Shown in pieces: positions 1-8,174 of a stretch of DNA of 64,000 bases (positions are counted from its first letter, which is position 1; each line of letters begins with the position of its first letter). The notes below the pieces were generated by a model. It did no database searches and had not been told where the DNA came from. It saw nothing but the letters and a program-made list of their open reading frames with translations. The stretch is taken from contig CAYZZW010000010.1 of NCBI GenBank assembly GCA_964482955.1, positions 1 to 64,000 on the forward strand, in the 5' to 3' direction. The position numbers were made by a program, and so were the translations under genes. The DNA is from JAPLSN01 sp964482955 (GTDB lineage: Bacteria > Spirochaetota > Spirochaetia > Treponematales > UBA12059).

Positions 1-400
1 TCATGCCGTTGAACTGGGCGTGGCTGGCGATGCGGTCGACTTCGTCGACGAGCTGGCTCACCTCGACCTGGATCTGCATGCGGTCTTCGGAGCTGTAGAT
101 GCCGTTGGACGACTGGATGGAGAGCTCGCGGATGCGCTGCAGGATGTCCTGGGTCTCCTGGAGATAGCCTTCCGCGGTCTGGATGAAGGAGATGCCGTCG
201 AGGGCGTTCTTCGAGGCGCGGTTCAAGCCGCGGATCTGGGAGCGCATCTTCTCGGACACGGCCAGGCCGGAAGCGTCGTCGCCGGCGCGGTTGATGCGCA
301 TGCCGGACGACAGTTTTTCCATGTTCTTGTCGACGTTGAGTCCGTTCACGCGGAGCTGGCGGTCGGCGTACATGGCGCTCAGGTTGTGGTTGATGATCAT
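1..400 (-). CDS. flaB: FlaB-type flagellin, C-terminus beyond window edge
   Basis: Core filament flagellin of the periplasmic flagella. Translating the minus strand from the ATG at 400 gives a classic flagellin N-terminus, MIINHNLSAMYADRQL, followed by KLSSGMRINRAGDDASGLAVSE and IRGLNRASKNALDGISFIQTAE (the D0/D1 coiled-coil region). About 133 codons are visible and no stop is reached. The start is fixed by the strong Shine-Dalgarno GGAGGAAT 4 nt upstream. A sigma-28-type promoter lies about 370 nt upstream, and the Shine-Dalgarno sits in a small hairpin (separate entries). FlaB proteins form the filament core under the FlaA sheath, and FlaA is encoded at 25977-27521. Family assignment is secure; which FlaB paralogue this is cannot be told. 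Confidence 0.96.
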   Translation of the reverse strand, partial: MIINHNLSAMYADRQLRVNGLNVDKNMEKLSSGMRINRAGDDASGLAVSEKMRSQIRGLNRASKNALDGISFIQTAEGYLQETQDILQRIRELSIQSSNGIYSSEDRMQIQVEVSQLVDEVDRIASHAQFNGM

Positions 401-402
401 GG

Positions 403-419
403 TATTCCTCCTTGGAATA
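403..419 (-). promoter_or_regulatory. Hairpin over the flaB Shine-Dalgarno, CsrA-site-like
   Basis: On the minus strand TATTCC and GGAATA pair perfectly (6 bp) around a five-base loop AAGGA. The ribosome-binding AGGAGGAA is split between loop and 3' stem. A GGA in the loop of a short stem over the Shine-Dalgarno is the known layout of CsrA/RsmA targets, and CsrA is known to repress flagellin translation in some bacteria, including Borrelia FlaB. CsrA control here is inferred. Confidence 0.5.
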
Positions 420-772
420 TCTACGCGGGGCATCCTTGCTCCGCGGTGTGCACGGTTTCCGGGGCGTCTCGTACGAGTCCATCCCCCGGCCTTGGCGGAT
501 TCGACGCACGGTCGTCCGCGTTCGGCCTCGTTTCGGTCGCTTCGCCCTGCCGTCCCCTCCTTGCCCGCTCCCGCGGGACGTTCGACCCTGTGTGCCTGAT
601 TTCGGGGCGATATCGACCCAAAATCCTTTCCAAAACCCGGAAAACCTTGCGGTTTCCCGCATTTCGGTCAAGAACCCACCCGGATGCGTCGAAACTCGAA
701 GTAGATCGTTCGAACGCACGGAGCGGTCTAAATCGTTCGACCTTCCGTTCCGGGAGCCGGGTTCCGTTACAA

Positions 773-800
773 TCATCGGCGGATCGGTTCCGCGACTTTA
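773..800 (-). promoter_or_regulatory. Sigma-28 (FliA)-type promoter for flaB
   Basis: The minus strand reads TAAAG, 15 nt, then GCCGATGA. The FliA consensus is TAAAGTTT-N11-GCCGATAA, so both boxes match well; spacing counted from TAAA is 16 rather than 15. It faces flaB and predicts a leader of roughly 365 nt. This fits the usual sigma-28 control of flagellin genes. Confidence 0.6.
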
Positions 801-1022
801 CCGAAAAAAAACCGAATTCGCCGATTTTCTGTCTACCGAACCGGTCCTTGAATCCCGTGTGCGAAAGGTCAAACATCGCCAAGCGCCCCCGGTTACGGAG
901 TTTCCGTTCGACAAACGGCGGCCGATGATCCACACTGATCGTGCGCGTCGAATGACCCGGCAGGATGCCGAAAAGGCCGAAAGCCGCTTTTTCCGCATTC
1001 CGTCACACTCGGAGGTTCTTCC

Positions 1023-1946
1023 ATGAAAAGCGAATCGTTCAAATTCCCCTGTTCCGACGGCGTCGAACTGTATGTGCGGTCATGGGCTCCCGACGGGGCG
1101 GCCAAGGCCTCCGTCCTCATCGCGCACGGCGTGGCCGAGCACGGCGCCCGCTACGAGCGGCTCGCGACGGCGCTCGTGGCGGCGGGGTACGCGGTCTGGG
1201 CGCCGGATCACCGCGGCCACGGCCTGACCGCGAAGTCGAAGGAAGATCTCGGATACCTCGCCGACCATGACGGTTTCATGCGCGTCGTGGACGATTTGCG
1301 CGAGCTCGCGGCGTTCATCAAGGGACGACGGCCGGGCAAGCTCTTCCTCCTCGGCCATTCCCTCGGTTCGCTCTTCGCCCGCGCTTTCATGGCGCGGGAC
1401 GGGAAGGCGATCGACGGCTGCGTGCTGTCCGCGCCGGTGGACGGGGGCGGGGAGCTCCTCGTGGCGGTCGGCGGCGTCCTCGCGGCGATCGGCTGCGCCT
1501 TCAAGGGACGGCGGGCTCCGGCGCCCCTTCTCGACGGCATCGTCCTCGGGGCGAACAACAAGCCCTTCGAGCCGGCCCGGACCAAAGTGGACTGGGTGTC
1601 GAGCGACGCGGCCGAAGTCGACAAGTACGTCGCCGATCCGCTCTGCGGCTTCGTGTGCAGTTACGGCTTCTACGCGGACAGCGCCAAGGGCACCCGCTTC
1701 GCGACGCACGCCGCCGCCTCCATCCCCAGGAACCTGCCGATCTACCTGTTCGCCGGCGCCCACGATCCGCTCGGGGCCGCGCGCGGCCTCGTCAACGCGC
1801 TCCGCATGGAATACGGGCGCCTCGGCATAGTCGATGTCGAAAGCAGGATCTACCCGGACGGCCGCCACGAAATGCTCAACGAGACGAACCGGGACGAAGT
1901 GACGCGCGACCTCGTCTCCTGGCTCGACAAGCGCGCGAACGGCTAG
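1023..1946 (+). CDS. Alpha/beta hydrolase, monoacylglycerol-lipase-like
   Basis: Cytoplasmic serine hydrolase of 307 residues in the Hydrolase_4 / monoglyceride lipase group. Visible marks are the oxyanion-region motif HGVAEH (residues 35-40), PDHRGHG (61-67), the nucleophile elbow GHSLGS (111-116, Ser113), a likely acid Asp248 in AGAHDPLG and catalytic His282 in GRHEMLNE. No signal peptide. The start has GGAGG 8 nt upstream. The family typically hydrolyses acyl glycerols or related esters; the substrate is not predictable from sequence. It stands alone: the next gene has its own promoter at 1974-2003. Confidence 0.88.
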   Translation: MKSESFKFPCSDGVELYVRSWAPDGAAKASVLIAHGVAEHGARYERLATALVAAGYAVWAPDHRGHGLTAKSKEDLGYLADHDGFMRVVDDLRELAAFIKGRRPGKLFLLGHSLGSLFARAFMARDGKAIDGCVLSAPVDGGGELLVAVGGVLAAIGCAFKGRRAPAPLLDGIVLGANNKPFEPARTKVDWVSSDAAEVDKYVADPLCGFVCSYGFYADSAKGTRFATHAAASIPRNLPIYLFAGAHDPLGAARGLVNALRMEYGRLGIVDVESRIYPDGRHEMLNETNRDEVTRDLVSWLDKRANG

Positions 1947-1973
1947 CCCGTCTTCCTGCCCGTGCCCCTCGCC

Positions 1974-2003
1974 TTTACATCGAGGGGCGCGGGCGGGTAT
2001 ACT
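1974..2003 (+). promoter_or_regulatory. Sigma-70-like promoter of pcnB
   Basis: TTTACA, 18 nt, TATACT: each hexamer matches consensus at 5 of 6 positions. The predicted start near 2010 puts about 50 nt of leader before the pcnB start codon, and that leader contains the hairpin at 2028-2047. Confidence 0.65.
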
Positions 2004-2027
2004 CCCGGGCGGCAGCATCGATATGAG

Positions 2028-2047
2028 GGCGCGGTTCCGCGCCTTTT
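2028..2047 (+). terminator. Intrinsic-terminator-like hairpin in the pcnB leader
   Basis: GGCGCG pairs with CGCGCC around GTTC and is followed at once by TTTT, then by the ribosome-binding AGAGGG and the pcnB GTG 15 nt later. It lies downstream of the pcnB promoter, so it could either end read-through from the hydrolase or attenuate pcnB itself. Confidence 0.55.
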
Positions 2048-2061
2048 CAATAGAGGGATTC

Positions 2062-3192
2062 GTGCTAATACGCTATTCGCGGGGGCCCGACGGCAAGCCC
2101 GTCAAGAAGGCCGTCGTCTACACGGCCAAGGAACACGGCATCGACAAGCGGGCGATCGATTCCGACGCGCTCCGCATCGTGGAGCGCCTGGCGTCGTACG
2201 GGCACGACGCGTACATCGTCGGCGGCGCCGTGCGCGACCTCCTGGTCGGGCGCAAGCCCAAGGATTTCGACATCGTCACGGACGCCCAGCCGCCGCGCAT
2301 CCGCCACATCTTCCGCTCGAGCCGCGTGATCGGCCGGCGCTTCCGCCTCGTCCACGTCTACGCGGGCCCGAAGATCTACGAAGTGTGCACCTTCCGGTCC
2401 ATCGCCCAGGGGACCGTCGGCAACGAATACGGAACCATCGACGAGGACGCCAAGCGCCGCGATTTCAGCTTCAACGCGCTCTACTACGATCCCCTCCGCG
2501 AACAGGTCGTGGACTACGTGGGCGGGATGAAGGACATCCGCGCGAAGACGATCAAGCCGGTCATTCCCCTCTCGCTCATCTTCGACGAGGATCCGGTGCG
2601 CATGCTCCGCGCCGCCAAGTACATGGCGATGACGAAGTTCCGCCTGCCGTGGAACCTGCGCGCGGCCATCAAGGCCAAGGCCCCGCTCCTGGCCGGCTCG
2701 TCGCACTCCAGGCTGTCCGAGGAACTCGTGAAGATCCTCGGCTCCGGGTCGGCCCTGCCGATCGTGGAAGCCCTCGACAAGCTCGGGCTCTTCCGGCACT
2801 TCCTTCCGAACGCCGCGGAACTCCTCGACGACCCGAAGCGGCGCGACGCCTTCAAGGCGCGGCTCCTCGAACTCGACGCCTACGTCGCCTCGGGCCAGGA
2901 CCGCGCGCTTTCGTCGTTCGTCTCGTACATCGTCAAGGACGTCGTCTCCGAGGCGGTGGAACGCTTCCGCGCGGAGGAGCCCCAGAGCCGCGACGCGCAC
3001 GTCGCCTTCCGCGAAGCCCTGTCGGCCGCGCGCGCCTTCCTCGAGCCGCTCTGCCTCCCGCGCGCCGACCTCGAGACGGCCGTCGGCGGCGTCTTTTCCT
3101 TCGAGGAGCTCGCGCCCGCCCAGAAGCGGAGGCGCCGGGGCGGACGGCGGAGGGGCGGCAAGGGCCGCGAGACTCCGAAAGTCCCGGACTAG
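2062..3192 (+). CDS. pcnB: Poly(A) polymerase I (PcnB-type nucleotidyltransferase)
   Basis: Adds 3' poly(A) tails to RNA and so promotes turnover. This 376-residue protein has the class II nucleotidyltransferase signature GGAVRDLLVGRKPKDFDIVT, then RVIGRRFRLVHV and RRDFSFNALYYDP. The GRRFRLVHV form is typical of PcnB rather than of CCA-adding enzymes. A lysine/arginine-rich tail (about 355-372) resembles PcnB RNA-binding tails. I chose the GTG at 2062 because AGAGGG lies 5 nt before it and MLIRYSRGPDGKP looks like a normal N-terminus; an upstream ATG at 2023 would encode the leader hairpin. A CCA-adding function cannot be fully excluded. Confidence 0.88.
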   Translation: MLIRYSRGPDGKPVKKAVVYTAKEHGIDKRAIDSDALRIVERLASYGHDAYIVGGAVRDLLVGRKPKDFDIVTDAQPPRIRHIFRSSRVIGRRFRLVHVYAGPKIYEVCTFRSIAQGTVGNEYGTIDEDAKRRDFSFNALYYDPLREQVVDYVGGMKDIRAKTIKPVIPLSLIFDEDPVRMLRAAKYMAMTKFRLPWNLRAAIKAKAPLLAGSSHSRLSEELVKILGSGSALPIVEALDKLGLFRHFLPNAAELLDDPKRRDAFKARLLELDAYVASGQDRALSSFVSYIVKDVVSEAVERFRAEEPQSRDAHVAFREALSAARAFLEPLCLPRADLETAVGGVFSFEELAPAQKRRRRGGRRRGGKGRETPKVPD

Positions 3193-3243
3193 GAGTTTGT
3201 CGGGCTTGCGGGCGGGGCCCGGACGAAGCGCGCGGGCCTTCCC

Positions 3244-3272
3244 TTGACACTGTCACGCTCTTGTCGTAACAG
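3244..3272 (+). promoter_or_regulatory. Promoter placing the start codon at +1 (DUF4912 gene)
   Basis: Perfect TTGACA, 17 nt, TAACAG (weak -10), then exactly 7 nt to the GTG at 3280. No Shine-Dalgarno is present. Same geometry as several other genes in the window (see the leaderless finding). Confidence 0.5.
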
Positions 3273-3279
3273 TTGAGCC

Positions 3280-3993
3280 GTGAACTCCGAAAGACTGGAC
3301 GCCCTGTCCGACGAAGCGCTCCGCGCGCTCGCCGAAAACCTCGGGATCGACCTGCCGGCCGAACTCGCGCGTCCCTTCGTGATCGAAGAACTGCTCGACG
3401 CCCTCCACGAGGATTCCGCCGAACGCCAGGCGGACAAGGACGCGCCCGTCCACGTCGTCGAGAAGATCTTCGGCGGTTCGGAGCTCGATGCCTTCGACGC
3501 GTCCGTCGGCGCCGCTCCCTTCATCGAACCCCGCTACAACGAGACGACCGTCCGCGTGCTTGTGCGGGACACGTCGTGGGCCTTCGTCTATTGGGACGTC
3601 AACGACGACGATTTCGACAAGGCGAACGAGTGCGCCGAAGGGGCGGAATTCGTCCTCCGGCTGGTCGAGGAGCCTGGCGAAAGCGCCTCGGCGGGCGCGC
3701 AGTTCGACGTGCCCGTCGGGCCGAACGACCTCCAGTGGTACTTGAACCTCCCGAACGAGGGCACGCGCTACCGCGTCGACCTCTGCTGCAAATCCGGCGG
3801 CAAATGCCGCGTCCTGGCCAGGTCGAACGTCGTCACCACGCCGCGCTCGTCGCCCTGCACACTGCCGCCCGAAGACGGGCCGGACGAGAATTACCGGTCC
3901 TTGTTCTTCCTGTCCGGGGCGGCGGACCTCGACATACGCCTCGAGGAAGACCATCATCCGTGCCGGATCCTGTCCGGCGAAGACGGGGAATGA
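3280..3993 (+). CDS. DUF4912 domain protein, partner of GH57 enzyme
   Basis: A 237-residue cytoplasmic protein. The middle, from IEPRYNETTVRVLVRDTSWAFVYWD onward (about residues 80-190), matches the DUF4912 pattern, a beta-rich domain of unknown role. Residues 1-70 are acidic and helical with a Rho-N/SAP-like look. The stop lies 6 nt before the start of a GH57 family gene, and DUF4912 genes are commonly found beside glycogen-type GH57 enzymes, so a role in alpha-glucan binding or regulation is likely but inferred. The GTG start has no ribosome-binding site and sits 7 nt after a -10 box. Confidence 0.78.
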   Translation: MNSERLDALSDEALRALAENLGIDLPAELARPFVIEELLDALHEDSAERQADKDAPVHVVEKIFGGSELDAFDASVGAAPFIEPRYNETTVRVLVRDTSWAFVYWDVNDDDFDKANECAEGAEFVLRLVEEPGESASAGAQFDVPVGPNDLQWYLNLPNEGTRYRVDLCCKSGGKCRVLARSNVVTTPRSSPCTLPPEDGPDENYRSLFFLSGAADLDIRLEEDHHPCRILSGEDGE

Positions 3994-3999
3994 GGACCG

Positions 4000-5586
4000 A
4001 TGACCAAAGGCTACCTGTCGCTCGTCCTCAACGCCCATCTTCCCTTCGTCAGGCAGCCCGACTATCCGCGCTTCCTCGAGGAACGCTGGCTCTTCGAGGC
4101 GATCACCGAAACCTACCTCCCGCTCCTCCGCATGATGCGCAGGTTGGACGCCGACCGCGTCCCCTTCCGCTTCACGCTCGTGCTGTCGCCCACGCTCACC
4201 GCCATGCTCGGCGACGAGCTCCTGAAGCGCCGTTACGTCTCGTACCTCGAGATGCAACTCGAGCTCGCGGACAAGGAACTCGCGCGCACCGCGGGCGATC
4301 CCGCCTTCGCGCCGCTGGCCGCGCTGTACGCCGAACTGTACCGCTCCGCGTACGACGACTTCACCGTCTTCCACGGCCGCGACATCCTCGCGGCGTTCGA
4401 CGTTTTCTATAAAAAGGGGCGCATAGAGATCGTCACCACCTGCGCCACGCACTCCTTCCTGCCGCTTTTCCGCGACGAGCCCGCCGCGGTCGCGGCCCAG
4501 GTGGAGACCGCCGTGGGATCGCACCGCGACATCTTCGCCAAGCAGCCGACCGGGTTCTGGCTGCCCCAGCTCGGCTTTTACCCCGGCGTCGAGTCAGTCC
4601 TCAAGTCCTACGGGATCGAGTACACCGTCGTCACCACGCGCGGCGCCCTGCTCGGCAGGCCCACGCCCCGCTACGGTTCCTACGCGCCGGTCCGTTGCCC
4701 GAACGGGCTGGCCGCCTTCGTCCGCGACGCCGACTCGACCGACGCGGTCTGGTCGGAGGACAAGGGCTATCCGTCCGATCCCGACTACCGCGATTTCTAC
4801 CGCGACATCGGCTTCGACCTGCCGCTCGAGTACGTCGGACCGTACGTCGAGGAAAACGCGACGCGCATCTTCACGGGCTTCAAGTACTGGGCCATCACCG
4901 GGAAGACGAACGACAAGCGTCCCTACGTTCCCTCCGCGGGCGCGGCGAAGGCCGCGGAGCACGCGGCCCAGTTCGTCCACAGCCGCGAAGCCCGGCTCTA
5001 CGACGCGTCGCGTTACATGGATCGCCCGCCCCTCATGGTCTGCCCCTACGACGCGGAGCTGTTCGGCCACTGGTGGTTCGAGGGCACCCGCTGGCTCGAG
5101 GCGCTTTTCCGCGAAGTGCACGACTCGGCGGCGCTGTCCTTCGTGACCATGCCGGACTACCTCGAGGCGTATCCCGAAAACCAGATGTCGACGCCGGAGT
5201 TCTCGTCGTGGGGCGACGGCGGCTACGCGGACGTCTGGCTCGACGGCGCGAACGACTGGATCTACCGCCACGTCCACAAGCTCGTCGAGCGCATGTCCGA
5301 GCTGGCCGAGCGCTTCCCCGACGAGCGCGGACTCAAGGAGCGCGTCCTGAACCAGGCCGCCCGCGAGGTGCTCCTGGCGATGTGCTCGGACTGGGCGCTC
5401 CTCATGCGCTCGGGCAAGTCGAACTCCTTCGCGCGCAAGCAGATCGAGGACGCGGTGACCAACTTCATGCGCATCTACGAGATGCTCTGCTCGAACACCG
5501 TGGGCACCGAATGGATCACGCACCTCGAAAAGCGCAACAACCTCTTCCCGAAGATCAACTACCGCATGTTCCGCAAAAAAACCTGA
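4000..5586 (+). CDS. GH57 / DUF1957 glucan branching enzyme-like protein, altered active site
   Basis: A 528-residue GH57 protein like prokaryotic 1,4-alpha-glucan branching enzymes. It opens with LSLVLNAHLPFVR, has HSFLPLF near 151-157, the acid/base region PYDAELFGHWWFEG (Asp351) and a C-terminal helical DUF1957-type domain ending around LEKRNNLFPKINY. The position that normally holds the catalytic nucleophile Glu (WLPEC...) reads WLPQLGFYPG, so residue 190 is Gln. That would be expected to disable or change catalysis. Length and order otherwise fit the family. It follows the DUF4912 gene by 6 nt in one operon. Calling it a working branching enzyme would be unsafe. Confidence 0.82.
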   Translation: MTKGYLSLVLNAHLPFVRQPDYPRFLEERWLFEAITETYLPLLRMMRRLDADRVPFRFTLVLSPTLTAMLGDELLKRRYVSYLEMQLELADKELARTAGDPAFAPLAALYAELYRSAYDDFTVFHGRDILAAFDVFYKKGRIEIVTTCATHSFLPLFRDEPAAVAAQVETAVGSHRDIFAKQPTGFWLPQLGFYPGVESVLKSYGIEYTVVTTRGALLGRPTPRYGSYAPVRCPNGLAAFVRDADSTDAVWSEDKGYPSDPDYRDFYRDIGFDLPLEYVGPYVEENATRIFTGFKYWAITGKTNDKRPYVPSAGAAKAAEHAAQFVHSREARLYDASRYMDRPPLMVCPYDAELFGHWWFEGTRWLEALFREVHDSAALSFVTMPDYLEAYPENQMSTPEFSSWGDGGYADVWLDGANDWIYRHVHKLVERMSELAERFPDERGLKERVLNQAAREVLLAMCSDWALLMRSGKSNSFARKQIEDAVTNFMRIYEMLCSNTVGTEWITHLEKRNNLFPKINYRMFRKKT

Positions 5587-5599
5587 CGCCGTCTCGGGA

Positions 5600-5800
5600 T
5601 TTACCACGAAGAGCACGAAGTGTAGCCACGAAGATCACGAAGGAATATAGAATATGGGTTTCTGGAGTTTCATTAGTTGAGTATGGGAAGCGATCAGGAT
5701 TAAAATTCCATATCTCCAACTTCTTCTCCTCCTTCGTGCCCTAACGCTCGAGTACTCGCTAAGCTTCGCTCGTGGTCGAACTTCGTGTCCTTCGTGGTAA
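5600..5800. repeat. Dispersed repeat element with inverted CCACGAAG ends
   Basis: The left end reads TTACCACGAAGAGCACGAAG plus a second ACGAAG pair; the right end reads CTTCGTGTCCTTCGTGGTAA, its inverse. The interior is AT-richer than the chromosome. Near the right end is CGCTCGAGTACTCGCTAAGC, shared with copies near 24531 and 49102. No coding content. Confidence 0.6.
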
Positions 5801-5848
5801 TCTGTTCAATTCGTTGTCCGGTGTCGGTGACAGTGGGGCGGTGATGAA

Positions 5849-6313
5849 ATGAAGACGAACGCGATGAGGGTGCTCGAGGGGGCGGGCCTTCCATACAGGG
5901 CGGCGAGCTACGACGTCGACGAGGACGACCTGTCGGCGGGGGCCGTCGCGGAAAAGATCGGCATGCCGCTCGAACGCGTTTTCAAGACCCTCGCGGGGCG
6001 TGGCGATGACGGGGAGGTCCGCTTCTTCGTCATCCCGGGCGACGCGGAACTCGACCTCAAGAAGGCCGCGAAAGCCTCGGGCGCCAAAGCCGTCGCCCTG
6101 CTTCCGCTCAAGGAACTCCTGCCGGTCACCGGGTATGTCCGGGGCGGCTGCTCGCCGATCGGCGCCAAGAAGCCGTTCCCCGTCTACATCGAGGAAGGCG
6201 CCCAACTTTACGAAGAAATTTCCGTCAGCGCCGGCGTCCGCGGGACGCAGATGATACTGTCGCCCGCCGCCCTCGCCATAGCCGCCAACGCCACCTTCGC
6301 GGACCTTGTCTGA
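5849..6313 (+). CDS. ybaK: YbaK/EbsC-type aminoacyl-tRNA deacylase
   Basis: A 154-residue single-domain protein of the YbaK / ProRS-INS family, which hydrolyses mischarged tRNA such as Cys-tRNA(Pro). Visible family features are VFKTLAGRG (45-53), FFVIPGDAELDLKKAAKASGAK with the conserved lysine region (61-82), and GYVRGGCSPIGAKKPFPVYIEE (about 100-121), the most diagnostic stretch. Full length for the family. It lies between two repeat elements (5600-5800 and 6321-6542) and has no operon partner, which fits a housekeeping proofreading role. The start is preceded by weak GGGGCGG; an ATG two codons upstream is also possible. Confidence 0.88.
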   Translation: MKTNAMRVLEGAGLPYRAASYDVDEDDLSAGAVAEKIGMPLERVFKTLAGRGDDGEVRFFVIPGDAELDLKKAAKASGAKAVALLPLKELLPVTGYVRGGCSPIGAKKPFPVYIEEGAQLYEEISVSAGVRGTQMILSPAALAIAANATFADLV

Positions 6314-6320
6314 AAACGCG

Positions 6321-6542
6321 TTACCACGAAAGGAATGAAGAACACGAAGCCTAACCACGAAGGACACGAAGTGTAGCCACGAAGGGCACGAAGTTAAGGA
6401 GAAAGCAAGGGGATGGGACTGTGAAGTGACCGGAGATAGAAACGAAATGAGGATCTAAAAGATAGGAGCCTGTCCTCTTTCAATTCCAGTTTTCTTTTCT
6501 TCTTCGTGCCCTTCGTGTCCCCTTCGTGTCCTTCGTGGTAAA
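6321..6542. repeat. Dispersed repeat element, second copy
   Basis: Begins TTACCACGAAAGGAATGAAG, continues with two further CCACGAAGG-CACGAAG units, and ends with the inverse CTTCGTGCCCTTCGTG and CCTTCGTGTCCTTCGTGGTA. The AT-rich interior has no gene. Same layout as 5600-5800. Confidence 0.6.
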
Positions 6543-6567
6543 GTATTTTCCTAGTCGCTCGTTGTTA

Positions 6568-7911
6568 TCAGACCTCGATCTGCAGCGCGGCGTCGCGGAG
6601 GAGTTCGACGACGGTGGGGTGGGGGAAGATCATGCCGGCGATGTCGGCGACCTTCGCTCCCGCGGCGACGAGGCGCTGCGCGCCCCAGACCTGTTCGCCC
6701 GCGTACGCGTCGACGAAGTGGATGCCGAGGATCTTGCCAGAGCCCTTTTCGGCGAGCAGCTTCACGCCGCCGTTGCCCGCTATTCCGTTCTCCGCGACGA
6801 AGCGGCCGTTCGCGCGGGCGGGCACGGTGATCTTCGCGTAGTCCAGTCCCTTCGCCTTCGCTTCTTCCTCGGTCATGCCGACGCCGGCGGCTTCGAGGCT
6901 GCCGTAGACGACCCAGGGGATGGCGTTCCACGCGATGGGGCGCGGGTTCCCGAGGATGCCGTCGATGGCGGCTTCGCCCATGGCGCTCGCCGAGTGCGCG
7001 AGGAGCGCGCGGCCGGTCACGTCGCCGACGGCCCAGATGCCCTTCACGTTCGTGCGGAGGCAGTCGTCGACCTCGATGCCCTTCGGGGAGTATTTGACGC
7101 CGGCCTTGTCGAGGTCGAGGCCGGAGACGTCGGGGCGGCGTCCGGTGGCGACGAGGACGAGGTCGCCTTCCGCCGACTTGGCCTCGCCGTCCTTCGAATA
7201 GCGGACCGTGCCGCCCTCGATCGCCTCGACCTTGGCGCCGGTCTCGATGGTCATGCCGCGCTTGGAGCGCTTGAGGATGCCCACGAGCTCGCGGTCCATG
7301 AATGGCAGGATCTCGGGCAACATTTCGATCACGGTGACCTTGGAGCCGACCGACTGGAAGAACTCGGCGAACTCCATGCCGATCACGCCGCCGCCGATCA
7401 CGACGAGCCTCGCGGGGATCGCCTCGACGTTCAGTATGCCGTCGCTCGTGACGACGAGCGGATTGTCCTTGGCTCCGGGGATGGGCGGCACCGCGGGGAC
7501 CGAGCCAGTGGCGACGACGATGTCGCGGGCTTCGTAGGTTTCGCTTCCGACGACGATGGACGTGGGAGAGGCGAAGCGGGCGTCGCCCTTGACGACGGTC
7601 ACCTCGTGCTTTTTCATCTGGAACTCGATGCCCGCCCGGAGCTTTTCGACGACGGTGTTCTTCCACGCCATCGCCTCGGACAGCTCGAAGCGGACCGACT
7701 CCGCGTGGACGCCGAGCTGCGCGGAGTCCTTCGCGTGCTTGAGGTGCTTGGCCGAGTTGAGGAGGCTCTTCGTGGGGATGCAGCCCCGGTTGAGGCAGGT
7801 GCCGCCGAGCTCGTCGCGCTCGACGACGAGGACTTTCTTGCCGCGCGCGGCGGCATGTTCCGCGGCGACGTGCCCGCCGGGGCCGCCGCCTACGATGATG
7901 ATGTCGTACAT
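6568..7911 (-). CDS. lpdA: Dihydrolipoyl dehydrogenase (E3)
   Basis: FAD flavoprotein of 447 residues that reoxidises dihydrolipoyl groups with NAD+ in 2-oxoacid dehydrogenase or glycine cleavage complexes. The N-terminal FAD motif is MYDIIIVGGGPGG; the redox disulfide lies in GGTCLNRGCIPTKS (Cys39, Cys44); the NAD motif is VVIGGGVIGMEFAEFF; the second FAD motif is IWAVGDVTG; the C-terminal catalytic pair is in FPHPTVVE. No E1/E2 genes are nearby. I start at the ATG at 7911 because the preceding in-frame sequence is not family-like and a TTGACA-N17-TACTCT promoter ends 7 nt before it; there is no ribosome-binding site. Confidence 0.95.
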   Translation of the reverse strand: MYDIIIVGGGPGGHVAAEHAAARGKKVLVVERDELGGTCLNRGCIPTKSLLNSAKHLKHAKDSAQLGVHAESVRFELSEAMAWKNTVVEKLRAGIEFQMKKHEVTVVKGDARFASPTSIVVGSETYEARDIVVATGSVPAVPPIPGAKDNPLVVTSDGILNVEAIPARLVVIGGGVIGMEFAEFFQSVGSKVTVIEMLPEILPFMDRELVGILKRSKRGMTIETGAKVEAIEGGTVRYSKDGEAKSAEGDLVLVATGRRPDVSGLDLDKAGVKYSPKGIEVDDCLRTNVKGIWAVGDVTGRALLAHSASAMGEAAIDGILGNPRPIAWNAIPWVVYGSLEAAGVGMTEEEAKAKGLDYAKITVPARANGRFVAENGIAGNGGVKLLAEKGSGKILGIHFVDAYAGEQVWGAQRLVAAGAKVADIAGMIFPHPTVVELLRDAALQIEV

Positions 7912-7918
7912 GCCCGCG

Positions 7919-7947
7919 AGAGTACGGCCGCCGCCCGCCCCTGTCAA
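7919..7947 (-). promoter_or_regulatory. Promoter placing the lpdA ATG at +1
   Basis: Minus strand: TTGACA (6/6), 17 nt, TACTCT (4/6), then 7 nt and ATG at 7911. No Shine-Dalgarno, so the transcript is predicted to be leaderless. Confidence 0.6.
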
Positions 7948-8174
7948 GCCGGACGGTAAGGCTTCGGCTCGAAGAGTCCTTTTCGTGCAAGACTCACCGC
8001 AGAGGCACAGAGAAAGTCGGAGGTCACGGAGAAGAAAAAGAGAGTATAAGAGATGCAAACTCGATGCGGGTTTTAGTTGGAAAAAGCCTGCTGTGGTTCG
8101 TTCGGCCTGATAGCCGTCGTGCGGGGCTACTGGAATCAGGCTGCGTCAGATGACGGGACGTCAGCGACCGCCAG

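Larger units (their letters stand above)
401..1022. other. Long gap between flaB and a hydrolase gene
   Basis: This 622-bp gap is AT-richer than its neighbours and holds the flaB leader and promoter. ATCGTTCGA occurs twice (705-713 and 732-740) within the predicted leader. Open frames here lack a plausible ribosome-binding site or recognisable protein, so I call no gene. The right end carries the GGAGG ribosome-binding site of the gene at 1023. Confidence 0.6.

Noticed and set aside
421..933. A 170-codon minus-strand frame upstream of flaB
   Set aside because: It spans the flaB sigma-28 promoter, has no ribosome-binding site and shows no protein-like pattern.
5600..6542. Possible CRISPR array in the CCACGAAG repeats
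   Set aside because: Units are short, imperfect and inverted, spacers are not uniform, and no cas genes are present.
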